Shown: piece by piece, positions 42,931 through 51,395 of the stretch
Position numbering within the stretch: position 1 is the first letter of the stretch
Layout of the letters: the number at the start of each line of letters is the position of its first letter
From: [Pasteurella] aerogenes
GTDB taxonomy: Bacteria; Pseudomonadota; Gammaproteobacteria; Enterobacterales; Pasteurellaceae
Reading direction: 5' to 3'
Length of the DNA stretch: 64,000 nucleotides
Assembly: GCA_900637275.1 (NCBI GenBank)
Contig: LR134362.1
Span: forward strand, 1,488,001-1,552,000
Translations under genes and position numbers: made by a program
The notes under the pieces: generated by a model
Seen by the model: only the letters and a program-made list of their open reading frames with translations
The model's database searches: none
What the model was told of the DNA's origin: nothing

Positions 42931-43902
42931 ATGATCCGTGAACCCCATTTTTGTCAATTCGCACTAAAAGAATTATTGCCTTTTGCCGAGCAATTTCCAA
43001 TTCAGTATCTCAACGGAAAAAAAGGGTGCAAAATTGCTTACCGACATTTTATCCAGCCCACGCCGACTATCCGAAAATTAGTGATCTTAGTCAACGGACG
43101 GGCCGAAAATATTCTCAAATGGACAGAAGTCGCCTATGATTTTTATCAACAAGGTTTTGACGTATTGACTTTTGATCATCGTGGGCAAGGGTATTCGCAG
43201 CGCTTACTCACTGATAAAGAAAAAGGCTACATTGACGAATTTCGTTTCTATGCCGAGGATATGCACGAACTTATACAAAAAGTGACCGCACTTTATACTT
43301 ACCAAACCCAATATCTACTTGCACATTCTTTAGGCGGTTTAATTTCCGCTTATTATCTGGCAAATTACGATCACCAGATCAAAAGTGCGGTCTTTTCTTC
43401 GCCTTTTTTTGGGTTACCCACCGAACATCCCCTACGAGACGAATTGATTATTAATGTGATGATGTTATTCGGACAAGGTTCGCGTTATGTCTTTGGCAAA
43501 ACGCCTTACAAGCCAGCCAATATCCATCAAAATGAATTAAGCGACTGCAAAACTCGCATGAAATGGATGAATCGCATTAATCGCCACTATCCGCAATTAC
43601 ACCTTGGCGGTCCAACGTTTCGCTGGGTTCATCTTTGCTTAAAAGCCATCCACGATCTGCCGAAAATTCTGCCAAGAATTGAAATTCCATTATTGATTTT
43701 AGAAGCGGGAAAAGAAAAGATTGTCAAAAATGAAACGCTGAAAAAATTGACCGCTCTTTTGCCGCAAGGCGAAATGCAACTGATCGAAAACGCCAAACAC
43801 GAAATTCTGTTTGAACGCGACGCCATCCGTCAACAGGCGCTTACACAGATTTTGCGGTTTATTCCGAATGATAATGCACAGACAAAAGATAAAAAACCAT
43901 AG
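42931..43902 (+). CDS. pldB: Lysophospholipase L2 (alpha/beta hydrolase)
   Basis: The 323-residue protein has the serine hydrolase fold with FDHRGQGYSQR and the nucleophile elbow LAHSLGGLIS (serine in AHSLG), then LILEAGKEKIVKNE with the acid and NAKHEILFERD with the final histidine. It matches PldB, which removes fatty acid from lysophosphatidylethanolamine near the inner membrane. Two USS cores in opposite orientation lie within the gene (43285, 43383). The stop codon falls inside the hairpin at 43894. yigL on the other strand is also its neighbour in E. coli, which supports the name. Confidence 0.9.
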   Translation: MIREPHFCQFALKELLPFAEQFPIQYLNGKKGCKIAYRHFIQPTPTIRKLVILVNGRAENILKWTEVAYDFYQQGFDVLTFDHRGQGYSQRLLTDKEKGYIDEFRFYAEDMHELIQKVTALYTYQTQYLLAHSLGGLISAYYLANYDHQIKSAVFSSPFFGLPTEHPLRDELIINVMMLFGQGSRYVFGKTPYKPANIHQNELSDCKTRMKWMNRINRHYPQLHLGGPTFRWVHLCLKAIHDLPKILPRIEIPLLILEAGKEKIVKNETLKKLTALLPQGEMQLIENAKHEILFERDAIRQQALTQILRFIPNDNAQTKDKKP

Positions 43903-43930
43903 GGAATAGTTTATTTATCCCCTATGGTTT
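43891..43930 (-). terminator. Terminator of yigL-crcB overlapping the pldB stop codon
   Basis: Eleven-base arms AAACCATAGGG (43894-43904) and CCCTATGGTTT (43920-43930) are followed on the minus strand by six T's. It ends the crcB transcript, 103 bases beyond its stop. On the plus strand the left arm contains the pldB stop, and the T tail is short. Confidence 0.75.
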
Positions 43931-44032
43931 ACGCGCTTCTCGACTCAATATTTCAAAAAACGATCCGACTTTTATTTTCTTCGGTTTGATTTTGTAGGTG
44001 AGCTTATGAATGTTGTCATTTGTGCATTATGC

Positions 44033-44422
44033 CTAAGCCGAGCTACAAAAACGCCATAGGGCAACCCCTAATGCAGTAAATAATAAACAACCGAGAAGAT
44101 GTAGCGCCACGATGCCAAAACCGAATAACCATTTATCTTGTAAGAAATTTTCCACCACTTCGGCGGAAAAAGAAGAAAAAGTAGTGAGGCTGCCGAGAAA
44201 ACCGGTGACGAGAAATAGGCGCCATTCAGCAGGAATGGTTGGAAATTGCCAAAAAATTGCCAACAAGATCCCGATAATAAAGCAACCTAAATAATTAGCG
44301 ATTAGGGTTCCAAAAGACAGGACAGAAAAAAACGGATTCAGCCACAATCCTAGTCCCCAACGCAAAGTGGCACCTATTGCGGCGCCGCCTGCAATTAATC
44401 CGACCGATTGCCAAGTAGCCAT
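44033..44422 (-). CDS. crcB: Fluoride channel CrcB/FluC
   Basis: The 129-residue protein has four helices with the family motifs GGAAIGATLRWGLG, GTLIANYLGCFIIG and TGFLGSLTTFSSFS (phenylalanines lining the pore). Fluc channels form antiparallel dimers that export fluoride. The start overlaps the yigL stop by one base (TAATG), so they are coupled. No fluoride riboswitch motif that I recognise precedes the unit. Confidence 0.93.
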   Translation of the reverse strand: MATWQSVGLIAGGAAIGATLRWGLGLWLNPFFSVLSFGTLIANYLGCFIIGILLAIFWQFPTIPAEWRLFLVTGFLGSLTTFSSFSAEVVENFLQDKWLFGFGIVALHLLGCLLFTALGVALWRFCSSA

Positions 44423-45246
44423 TAATAAACTCCAAAAATCGCGCGTAAATAACTGGCGACTGCCTCATGTTGGTTAAGTCCGATTTGCTCCAATTGTGCG
44501 CAGGCTTGTTTTAAACGCGGATCGGCGTTGCCCATAATGCAACCTTTTCCCACTTCCAGCAACATATCCACATCATTCATACCATCGCCAAAAGCGATAC
44601 AATCAGCTTCCTGATAATCCCGTCCAGCTAAGACTTGCAAAAGTGCGGTCGCTTTTGACACATTTTTATTCATCACTTCCAAACACACTGGCGTGGAATA
44701 GGTCATGCTGACCTGGTCGGCAAAATGTTGACGGATATATTGTTCAATTGGCAGCAAGTCTTGCGCTTGTTTGGCGATATAAAACACTTTTTCCGTAGCA
44801 CGCCCGTGATGCGTTGCAAAATCGACAACCTCATACATAAAACCGGAATCTTGATGATATTGACGTAATTGCGGCACATCGCGATTAATAAACCAACCGT
44901 CGTCTTGGTAACTATTGACGCAAACCCGCGCCGGATCAAAATCAATATTCATTAAGGCAAACGCCAACGCTTCCGGTAAACTATTGGTTAACAATAAATT
45001 GCCTTGTAAATCATGTACGCGGGCGCCATTTGAAGTGATCATCACCGCGTGTTCCACATCCACTTTGCCTAAAATAGAAGAAACATCAGTATAATTTCGA
45101 CCGGTAGCGAGGATAATATCGACGTGTTTTTGCGCCAATTTTTCCAAGGTGCGGATGGTGAAATGACCGATCCTATGTTGAGCATTAAGTAAGGTTCCGT
45201 CTAAATCGGAAACAACTGCACGAAACGGAAAAGTGGATAACATCAT
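44422..45246 (-). CDS. yigL: HAD-IIB (Cof-type) phosphatase, YigL-like
   Basis: The ATG at 45246 follows GAGG by five bases; the longer frame to 45297 has no similarity. The 274-residue protein carries the HAD motifs SDLDGTLL, ITSNGA, the lysine in NKNVSKATAL and GDGMNDVDML. It resembles E. coli YigL, a sugar-phosphate and pyridoxal-phosphate phosphatase, and the pldB-yigL neighbourhood is shared although here they converge. The substrate is inferred. crcB is coupled behind it. Confidence 0.87.
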   Translation of the reverse strand: MMLSTFPFRAVVSDLDGTLLNAQHRIGHFTIRTLEKLAQKHVDIILATGRNYTDVSSILGKVDVEHAVMITSNGARVHDLQGNLLLTNSLPEALAFALMNIDFDPARVCVNSYQDDGWFINRDVPQLRQYHQDSGFMYEVVDFATHHGRATEKVFYIAKQAQDLLPIEQYIRQHFADQVSMTYSTPVCLEVMNKNVSKATALLQVLAGRDYQEADCIAFGDGMNDVDMLLEVGKGCIMGNADPRLKQACAQLEQIGLNQHEAVASYLRAIFGVY

Positions 45247-45363
45247 ATAAACCTCATAGAAAATCAATTCGTTATCATAGCAAAATTCTTCACCCAATGT
45301 TAAAGGATTTTTAATCGCTGTTGTTGCGCTACTAGAAATGATAAAATGAAAAAATATTTATTT

Positions 45364-45377
45364 TTGATCTATATCAA
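45364..45377. promoter_or_regulatory. Perfect FNR box upstream of yqjG
   Basis: TTGATCTATATCAA matches the FNR consensus TTGAT-N4-ATCAA exactly. It is centred 65 bases before the yqjG start codon. A TACATT sequence at 45404-45409 could be the -10, which would put the box near -45, close to class II activation spacing. It could also act on divergent yigL. Confidence 0.75.
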
Positions 45378-45435
45378 ATTCTCATCAATCCTTCACCTCG
45401 GATTACATTATATTTAATCATCAAAAGGAGATAAT

Positions 45436-46386
45436 ATGGGTTTATTAGTTGATGGTGTATGGCATGACACCTGGTATGAAACAGAAAAAAATCAAGGGCG
45501 TTTTGTCCGTGAACAAGCGACATTCAGAAATTGGATTACACCACAAGGTGAGCCGGGTCCCAATGGCGAGGCAGCCGTACCCGCAGAACAAAAACGTTAT
45601 CATTTGTATGTCAGCCTTGCTTGCCCTTGGGCGAACCGTGCCTTGATTGTACGTAAATTAAAAGGGTTGGAAGATCTTATTTCGGTTTCCGTAGTGCATT
45701 GGCTGATGCGAGAAAATGGTTGGACGTTTCAGGCAGGACAAGGAGTGATTGCCGATCCGGTAATGAATGCGCAATATTTACATCAATTATACACCCGCGC
45801 TCGCCCAGGCATGACCGGTCGAGTAACAGTTCCGGTATTGTGGGATTTAAAAGAAAATCAGATTGTCAATAACGAATCTAGCGAAATTATTCGCATATTT
45901 AACCATGCCTTTGATGATCTCGGCGCCAAACCGGGAAATTATTATCCCGAAGCATTACGCGCGGAAATTGATGCCGTAAATGAACGTATTTATCCTAATG
46001 TGAACAATGGGGTTTACCGCTGCGGTTTTGCATCCACCCAAGAAGCCTACGAAGAAGCCTTTTATCCATTATTTGAAACCTTAGATTGGCTCGAAGATCG
46101 CTTAAGTAAACAAGAATGGTTGGTGGGAAATCAATTAACCGAAGCAGATATTCGCTTATTCACCACACTTATTCGTTTTGACGCGGTGTATTTCAGTCAT
46201 TTCAAATGTAATAAAAAACATATTCGCGATTATCCGGCGTTGCATAATTATGTGCATAAATTAATGCAAAAACCGGAATTTGCCGAGACAATCGATATAT
46301 TCCATATCAAACATCATTATTACGAAAGCCATACCTTTATTAATCCAACAGGCGTGGTGCCGGCTGGACCAGATATCTTATATTAA
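45436..46386 (+). CDS. yqjG: Glutathionyl-hydroquinone reductase, Omega/Xi-class GST (YqjG-like)
   Basis: The 316-residue protein has the Xi-class signature ACPWANRA with catalytic C63, a thioredoxin-like N-terminal part and the all-helical C-terminal GST domain (TEADIRLFTTLIRFDAVY). Enzymes of this class remove glutathione from glutathionyl-hydroquinones. An AAGGAG site is well placed. The perfect FNR box upstream suggests that oxygen controls it, which I would not have expected for a GST. It is a single-gene unit. Confidence 0.92.
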   Translation: MGLLVDGVWHDTWYETEKNQGRFVREQATFRNWITPQGEPGPNGEAAVPAEQKRYHLYVSLACPWANRALIVRKLKGLEDLISVSVVHWLMRENGWTFQAGQGVIADPVMNAQYLHQLYTRARPGMTGRVTVPVLWDLKENQIVNNESSEIIRIFNHAFDDLGAKPGNYYPEALRAEIDAVNERIYPNVNNGVYRCGFASTQEAYEEAFYPLFETLDWLEDRLSKQEWLVGNQLTEADIRLFTTLIRFDAVYFSHFKCNKKHIRDYPALHNYVHKLMQKPEFAETIDIFHIKHHYYESHTFINPTGVVPAGPDILY

Positions 46387-46497
46387 AGATAGCGTCGCAA
46401 ACAGGAATAATTGCGTAAAAAAGTAAAAACTATTTTGTTTTAAGCGTAAAATGTGGTATCAATAGAATAACACAATATACTGGTTATCTTATTTCTT

Positions 46498-46581
46498 ATG
46501 TTTATTTCTGCTTTTAGCCGCCTCATTATTAACCTCGTAGTGATTATTATCGCTGCGAGGGGTGCGTTGATGAGTGAATAA
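46498..46581 (+). CDS. ilvL: ilv leader peptide
   Basis: This 27-codon frame lies 111 bases before ilvG. It starts MFISAFSRL and contains a run N-L-V-V-I-I-I, with nine Ile, Leu or Val codons within 11 consecutive codons (46522-46551, with one Asn between). It ends GALMSE and a TAA. Such clustering of the pathway's end products is the mark of an attenuation leader, as in E. coli ilvGMEDA, although the peptide sequence itself differs. Stalling in the V-V-I-I-I codons (46537-46551) covers the first arm of the leader hairpin. I found it by reading the gap; there is no other gene here. Confidence 0.88.
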   Translation: MFISAFSRLIINLVVIIIAARGALMSE

Positions 46582-46615
46582 ATCTAGATGATAATCGATC
46601 AACAAAAACCCTCGC
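46533..46615 (+). promoter_or_regulatory. Alternative leader RNA structures (pause hairpin and antiterminator)
   Basis: Segment 1 (CCTCG, 46533-46537) can pair with segment 2 (CGAGG, 46556-46560), the pause or protector stem. Segment 2 as GCGAGGG (46555-46561) can instead pair perfectly with CCCTCGC (46609-46615), which is the left arm of the terminator. The two pairings exclude each other, the standard logic of amino-acid attenuation. Confidence 0.8.
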
Positions 46616-46637
46616 TATTCTTTGGTGGGGGTTTTTT
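46604..46637 (+). terminator. ilv attenuator terminator
   Basis: AAAAACCCTCGCT (46604-46616) pairs with GGTGGGGGTTTTT (46624-46636) with three G-T pairs and is followed by T's. It lies 23 bases after the leader stop codon and 56 before ilvG. Confidence 0.87.
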
Positions 46638-46692
46638 AATGGATGTTAATCTCCATCAAGTGAAAGCGAATTAACAACTTTAAAGGTGAAAT

Positions 46693-48351
46693 ATGAACGG
46701 TGCAAATTTAGTCGTTGAATGCTTAAAAGCCCACGGTGTAACCACATTATTCGGCTACCCCGGCGGTGCGATTATGCCAGTGTACGACGCCATCTACGAT
46801 TCTGGATTGGATCATTTACTTTGTCGTAACGAACAGGGCGCGGCAATGGCTGCCATTGGGTATGCGCGTGCGACCGGAAAAACAGGCGTATGTATTGCCA
46901 CTTCTGGACCGGGTGCCACCAATTTGGTGACCGGCTTAGGTGATGCCTTAATGGATTCCATTCCTATCGTTGCCATCACCGGACAAGTCTCCTCCGCCTT
47001 TATCGGCACCGATGCCTTCCAAGAGGCTGACGTATTAGGCTTATCCTTGGCTTGTACCAAACACAGTTTCATCGTACAAAATATCGAAGAATTACCCACC
47101 ATCATCGCACAAGCCTTTCAAATTGCGCAAAGCGGACGCCCTGGTCCGGTATTAGTTGATATTCCGAAAGACGTTCAATTCTCACCGACAACAAGCCAAC
47201 CTGTAGTATATGATAAACTGCCAATAACAGCGCAAAATTCGACCGCACTTCAACAAGCCTCAGCATTATTGGCGCAAGCTAAACGCCCAATACTTTATGT
47301 AGGCGGCGGAGTTGGTATGGCAGGGGGCGTTAAAGCGGTCAGAACTTTTCTTGAACGCTGCAATATTCCTTCTGTTTCCACTCTCAAAGGCTTAGGCGTT
47401 ATTCCGCCACAACACCCATTGTATATGGGCATGATCGGGATGCACGGAACCAAAGCAGCAAATTATGCGGTTCAAGAATGCGATTTGTTAATTGCGTGCG
47501 GCGCCCGATTTGACGACCGCGTAACCGGCAAATTAGACACCTTTGCACCTCATGCTAAAGTGATCCACATTGATATTGATATTGCCGAAATCAACAAATT
47601 GCGCAAAGCCAACGTTGCCTTGCAAGGTAATTTAATTGAAGCCATTGATGCCCTTGCACAACCCTTGGAAATTGAGGCATGGCGCGCGGACATTCGTCGT
47701 TTAAAAGCAGATTTTGATTTTACCTACCAAGCCAATCAAGGTGATGGCGAAATCGATCCTTGGGCGTTATTACATACCCTTTCACAACGTAAAGTGCCAA
47801 ATATGATCATCACCACAGACGTTGGTCAACACCAAATGTGGGCAGCGCAACATATGCAACACGAAGCGCCAGAAAACTTTATCACCTCCGCCGGATTCGG
47901 CACCATGGGCTTTGGTTTACCGGCAGCAATCGGAGCAGCAAAAGCGCGACCACAAGATCCCACCATGGTGATCACTGGCGATGGTTCCTTTATGATGAAT
48001 GTACAAGAGTTGGGATCCATCAAGCGCGGTCATTTACCGGTGAAAATTTTATTATTAGATAACCAACGCTTGGGCATGGTGCGCCAATGGCAATCGTTAT
48101 TTTTCCATGGTCGCCACAGCCAAACGATTTTAGATGATAATCCGGATTTTGTGATGCTCGCCAATGCCTTTGATATTCCGGCAGAACGCATTGAAAATGC
48201 CGGCGAAGTCTCAGCAGCATTGGATCGTTTGCTTAATAGCGAAGGTGCTTATTTGCTTCATGTTTGTATTCCGGATGAAGAAAACGTATGGCCTTTGGTT
48301 CCACCAAATGCCTGTAATAATGATATGTTAGATGAAGACATTGGTGTATAA
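46693..48351 (+). CDS. ilvG: Acetolactate synthase II, large subunit
   Basis: The 552-residue thiamine-diphosphate enzyme has the catalytic glutamate in RNEQGAAMAAIGYARATG, the acetolactate synthase ATSGPGATNL motif and the TPP-binding GDGSFMMNVQEL with the later DNQRLGMVRQW. Similarity to E. coli IlvG is high across the length, and unlike E. coli K-12 the frame is intact. It condenses pyruvate with pyruvate or 2-ketobutyrate, starting valine, leucine and isoleucine synthesis. A GGTGAA site precedes it, and ilvM follows 11 bases behind. It is controlled by the attenuator upstream. Confidence 0.96.
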   Translation: MNGANLVVECLKAHGVTTLFGYPGGAIMPVYDAIYDSGLDHLLCRNEQGAAMAAIGYARATGKTGVCIATSGPGATNLVTGLGDALMDSIPIVAITGQVSSAFIGTDAFQEADVLGLSLACTKHSFIVQNIEELPTIIAQAFQIAQSGRPGPVLVDIPKDVQFSPTTSQPVVYDKLPITAQNSTALQQASALLAQAKRPILYVGGGVGMAGGVKAVRTFLERCNIPSVSTLKGLGVIPPQHPLYMGMIGMHGTKAANYAVQECDLLIACGARFDDRVTGKLDTFAPHAKVIHIDIDIAEINKLRKANVALQGNLIEAIDALAQPLEIEAWRADIRRLKADFDFTYQANQGDGEIDPWALLHTLSQRKVPNMIITTDVGQHQMWAAQHMQHEAPENFITSAGFGTMGFGLPAAIGAAKARPQDPTMVITGDGSFMMNVQELGSIKRGHLPVKILLLDNQRLGMVRQWQSLFFHGRHSQTILDDNPDFVMLANAFDIPAERIENAGEVSAALDRLLNSEGAYLLHVCIPDEENVWPLVPPNACNNDMLDEDIGV

Positions 48352-48362
48352 GGAAAATAAAA

Positions 48363-48581
48363 ATGCAACAATATCAATTTGTTATAAGAGCCAATAAACG
48401 TCCTGAAACCCTTGAGCGTTTACTGCGCGTCATTCGTCATCGCGGATTTGAAGTACTTTCCTTGCAAGCAGAAAATGACGGTGCGGAAATTCGTTTAAAT
48501 TTACGGGTGCAAAGCGAAAGAGAGATAGCGTTATTGCATCATCAATTGATAAAATTACCAGATGTAATTACGCTTGACTAA
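48363..48581 (+). CDS. ilvM: Acetolactate synthase II, small regulatory subunit
   Basis: The 72-residue single ACT-domain protein (RPETLERLLRVIRHRGFEVLSL) has the short length of IlvM, which activates IlvG and is not strongly valine-sensitive in E. coli. It lies 11 bases after ilvG, and the ZIP gene starts 26 bases later. Confidence 0.93.
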   Translation: MQQYQFVIRANKRPETLERLLRVIRHRGFEVLSLQAENDGAEIRLNLRVQSEREIALLHHQLIKLPDVITLD

Positions 48582-48607
48582 ATGATAACACAAACCGGAC
48601 GAACACC

Positions 48608-49435
48608 ATGACTGCATTCTTTTTACAACTCCACCCCGCTTGGCAAGCCTTGCTCGCCGGGTTATTTACTTGGTTTTGCACTGTGATCGGGGCGGCTTTT
48701 GTTTTTTTCTTTAAAAACATTAGTACCAAGTTATTGGATTCAATGATGGGATTTGCTGCCGGTGTGATGATTGCCGCTTCCTTTTGGTCATTATTGTCAC
48801 CCGCCTTGGAATATGCTGAATTGCAATATGACAACATTTATTGGATACCGGTGGCAATCGGTTTTCTATTGGGTGGGGTATTTTTCCGATTTATTGACTT
48901 TATGGTACCGCATTTACACTTAAACGAAACGAAAGATAACGCTGAAGGGCTAAAAATTAAGCGTAAGCTCTCCAAATCCATGTTGCTGTTTCTTGCTATT
49001 ACGATTCACAACATTCCGGAGGGTCTGGCAATCGGCGTTTCTTTTGGGGCGGTCGCCACTCATGTAGAAGCCAGTTCGTTATCCATTATGGCAGCCATCA
49101 GTTTAGCAATCGGAATCGGCGTGCAAAATATTCCTGAGGGATCCTCGCTATCCTTGCCGATTCGAGCAGAAGGCGCCAGTCGTATGAAAGCGTTTACTTA
49201 CGGTGCATTATCCGCTATCGTAGAACCGATTGCGGCAGTTTTAGGCGCACTTTTCGTGTTTTCCACCACAGCAATTTTGCCTTATGCCCTCGCCTTTGCC
49301 GCGGGAGCAATGATTTTCGTGGTGGTTGAGGAATTAATTCCAGAATCGCAAAGCAACGGAAATACTGATATTGCCACATTAAGCCTGATGCTAGGCTTTG
49401 TGTTAATGATGATACTTGATGTATCGCTAGGTTAA
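48608..49435 (+). CDS. ZIP-family metal transporter
   Basis: The 275-residue protein has eight predicted helices. The two metal-binding ZIP signatures are HNIPEGLAIG (helix 4) and a second QNIPEGSSLS (helix 5), with a variable cytoplasmic loop LHLNETKDNAEG containing histidine. The family moves zinc, iron or manganese into the cytoplasm. The sequence looks closer to the GufA/bacterial ZIP group than to E. coli ZupT. It sits between ilvM (26 bases) and ilvD (68 bases), in the place where ilvE stands in E. coli ilvGMEDA. IlvD needs an iron-sulfur cluster, so a supply link is possible but unproven. Confidence 0.85.
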   Translation: MTAFFLQLHPAWQALLAGLFTWFCTVIGAAFVFFFKNISTKLLDSMMGFAAGVMIAASFWSLLSPALEYAELQYDNIYWIPVAIGFLLGGVFFRFIDFMVPHLHLNETKDNAEGLKIKRKLSKSMLLFLAITIHNIPEGLAIGVSFGAVATHVEASSLSIMAAISLAIGIGVQNIPEGSSLSLPIRAEGASRMKAFTYGALSAIVEPIAAVLGALFVFSTTAILPYALAFAAGAMIFVVVEELIPESQSNGNTDIATLSLMLGFVLMMILDVSLG

Positions 49436-49503
49436 AAATCACATCATTTTTAACCGCACTTTTACCTAATTTAACAGATACAACATTTTACTTGGAGATG
49501 ATT

Positions 49504-51339
49504 ATGCCAAAACTACGTTCAGCGACCAGTACGCAAGGTCGCAATATGGCAGGCGCACGTGCCTTATGGCGTGCAACGGGGATGAAAGAAAATGATTTTG
49601 GGAAACCGATTATTGCGGTAGTAAACTCATTCACTCAATTTGTACCGGGGCATGTGCATTTAAAAGATATGGGGCAACTGGTTGCCAAAGAAATTGAAAA
49701 AGCCGGCGGGGTTGCAAAAGAATTTAATACCATTGCAGTAGATGACGGAATCGCCATGGGACATGGTGGTATGCTGTATTCTTTACCAAGCCGCGATTTA
49801 ATTGCCGATAGCGTGGAATATATGGTGAATGCACATTGTGCCGATGCAATGGTCTGTATTTCTAACTGTGATAAAATCACGCCAGGAATGTTAATGGCGG
49901 CATTGCGTCTTAATATTCCGACCATTTTTGTCTCCGGCGGTCCAATGGAAGCAGGAAAAACTAAACTTTCCGATAAAATTATCAAACTGGATTTAATTGA
50001 TGCCATGATCCAAAGTGCAGATAAAAATGTCTCTGATGAAGATGTCGCAGCGGTGGAACGCTCCGCTTGTCCAACTTGCGGTTCTTGCTCTGGAATGTTT
50101 ACCGCCAACTCCATGAACTGCTTAACCGAAGCCTTAGGCTTAAGTTTGCCGGGCAACGGTTCTTGTCTGGCGACCCACGCAGATCGTAAACAACTGTTCT
50201 TAGATGCAGGTAAACAAATCGTTGAATTATGTAAAAAATATTATGAGCAAGAGGATGTTTCCGTGCTTCCGCGCGCCATTGCCAGCAAAGAGGCATTCAA
50301 CAATGCCATGAGTTTGGACATTGCCATGGGCGGTTCCACCAATACCGTATTACACTTACTTGCCGCTGCACAAGAAGCGGAAGTTGATTTCACCATGAGT
50401 GATATTGACCGCTTATCTCGTCGCGTACCTTGTTTAAGCAAAGTGGCGCCGAATACGGATAAATATCATATGGAAGACGTCCACCGCGCCGGTGGTATTA
50501 TGGCAATTCTAGGCGAGTTAGATCGTGCCGGTTTATTACACAACCAAACCCGCACCGTACTCGGCTTGAGTCTTGCCGAGCAAATTGCCAAATACGATAT
50601 TACGCTGACCAAAGATGAAGCGGTGCATAAATTCTTCCGCGCAGGGCCTGCCGGTATTCGCACCACACAAGCCTTCTCGCAAGATACGCGTTGGGAAAGC
50701 GTGGATGATGATCGCCAACATGGCTGTATCCGTAGCAAAGCCTTCGCCTACAGCCAAGATGGCGGATTAGCAATGTTATCGGGCAATATCGCTCTTGACG
50801 GTTGTATCGTCAAAACGGCCGGTGTGGATGAATCTATTTTAAAATTCAAAGGTGAAGCCATTGTTTTTGAAAGCCAAGAAGATGCTGTTGCAGGTATTTT
50901 AGGCGGAAAAGTACGTGCAGGACACGTGGTAGTTATCCGCTATGAAGGTCCTAAAGGTGGACCAGGTATGCAAGAAATGCTATATCCGACCAGTTATTTA
51001 AAATCCATGGGACTTGGTAAAGCCTGTGCTTTATTAACTGATGGGCGTTTCTCTGGCGGTACATCGGGATTATCCATCGGGCATTGCTCTCCGGAAGCGG
51101 CAGCTGGCGGTACAATTGGTTTGGTAAAAGATGGTGATACAATTGAAATTGATATTCCAAACCGTAAAATCGAATTGGTGGTTCCGGAGACTGAACTTGC
51201 GCAACGTCGTGCGGAGCAAGATAAAAAAGGCTGGAAACCAGCAAATCGTCAACGCGAAGTGTCATTTGCGTTAAAAGTTTATGGCCATTTCGCAACTTCC
51301 GCAGATAAAGGTGCGGTACGAGATAAAAGTAAAATTTAA
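49504..51339 (+). CDS. ilvD: Dihydroxy-acid dehydratase
   Basis: The start is the ATG at 49504, six bases from GGAG; a nearer ATG at 49498 and a TTG at 49492 are alternatives. The 611-residue enzyme has the iron-sulfur cysteines in CISNCDKITPG and CPTCGSCSGMF and matches E. coli IlvD throughout. It dehydrates dihydroxyvalerate compounds to ketoacids in valine and isoleucine synthesis. A USS-pair hairpin lies between it and ilvA. ilvC and ilvE, needed to complete the pathway, are not in the window. Confidence 0.97.
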   Translation: MPKLRSATSTQGRNMAGARALWRATGMKENDFGKPIIAVVNSFTQFVPGHVHLKDMGQLVAKEIEKAGGVAKEFNTIAVDDGIAMGHGGMLYSLPSRDLIADSVEYMVNAHCADAMVCISNCDKITPGMLMAALRLNIPTIFVSGGPMEAGKTKLSDKIIKLDLIDAMIQSADKNVSDEDVAAVERSACPTCGSCSGMFTANSMNCLTEALGLSLPGNGSCLATHADRKQLFLDAGKQIVELCKKYYEQEDVSVLPRAIASKEAFNNAMSLDIAMGGSTNTVLHLLAAAQEAEVDFTMSDIDRLSRRVPCLSKVAPNTDKYHMEDVHRAGGIMAILGELDRAGLLHNQTRTVLGLSLAEQIAKYDITLTKDEAVHKFFRAGPAGIRTTQAFSQDTRWESVDDDRQHGCIRSKAFAYSQDGGLAMLSGNIALDGCIVKTAGVDESILKFKGEAIVFESQEDAVAGILGGKVRAGHVVVIRYEGPKGGPGMQEMLYPTSYLKSMGLGKACALLTDGRFSGGTSGLSIGHCSPEAAAGGTIGLVKDGDTIEIDIPNRKIELVVPETELAQRRAEQDKKGWKPANRQREVSFALKVYGHFATSADKGAVRDKSKI

Positions 51340-51350
51340 ACAATAGTAAT

Positions 51351-51380
51351 AAAAGTGCGGTCATTTTAACCGCACTTTTT
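51351..51380 (+). terminator. USS-pair hairpin between ilvD and ilvA
   Basis: AAAAGTGCGGT (51351-51361) and ACCGCACTTTT (51369-51379) form a perfect hairpin with loop CATTTTA, followed by a T run, 11 bases after the ilvD stop. It should lower ilvA expression relative to ilvD, or end the transcript. Confidence 0.8.
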
Positions 51381-51395
51381 AATTAGGTAATCAAC

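Noticed and set aside
49635..50156. 173-residue minus-strand frame in ilvD
   Set aside because: Antisense to a highly conserved gene, no ribosome site, no recognisable domain.
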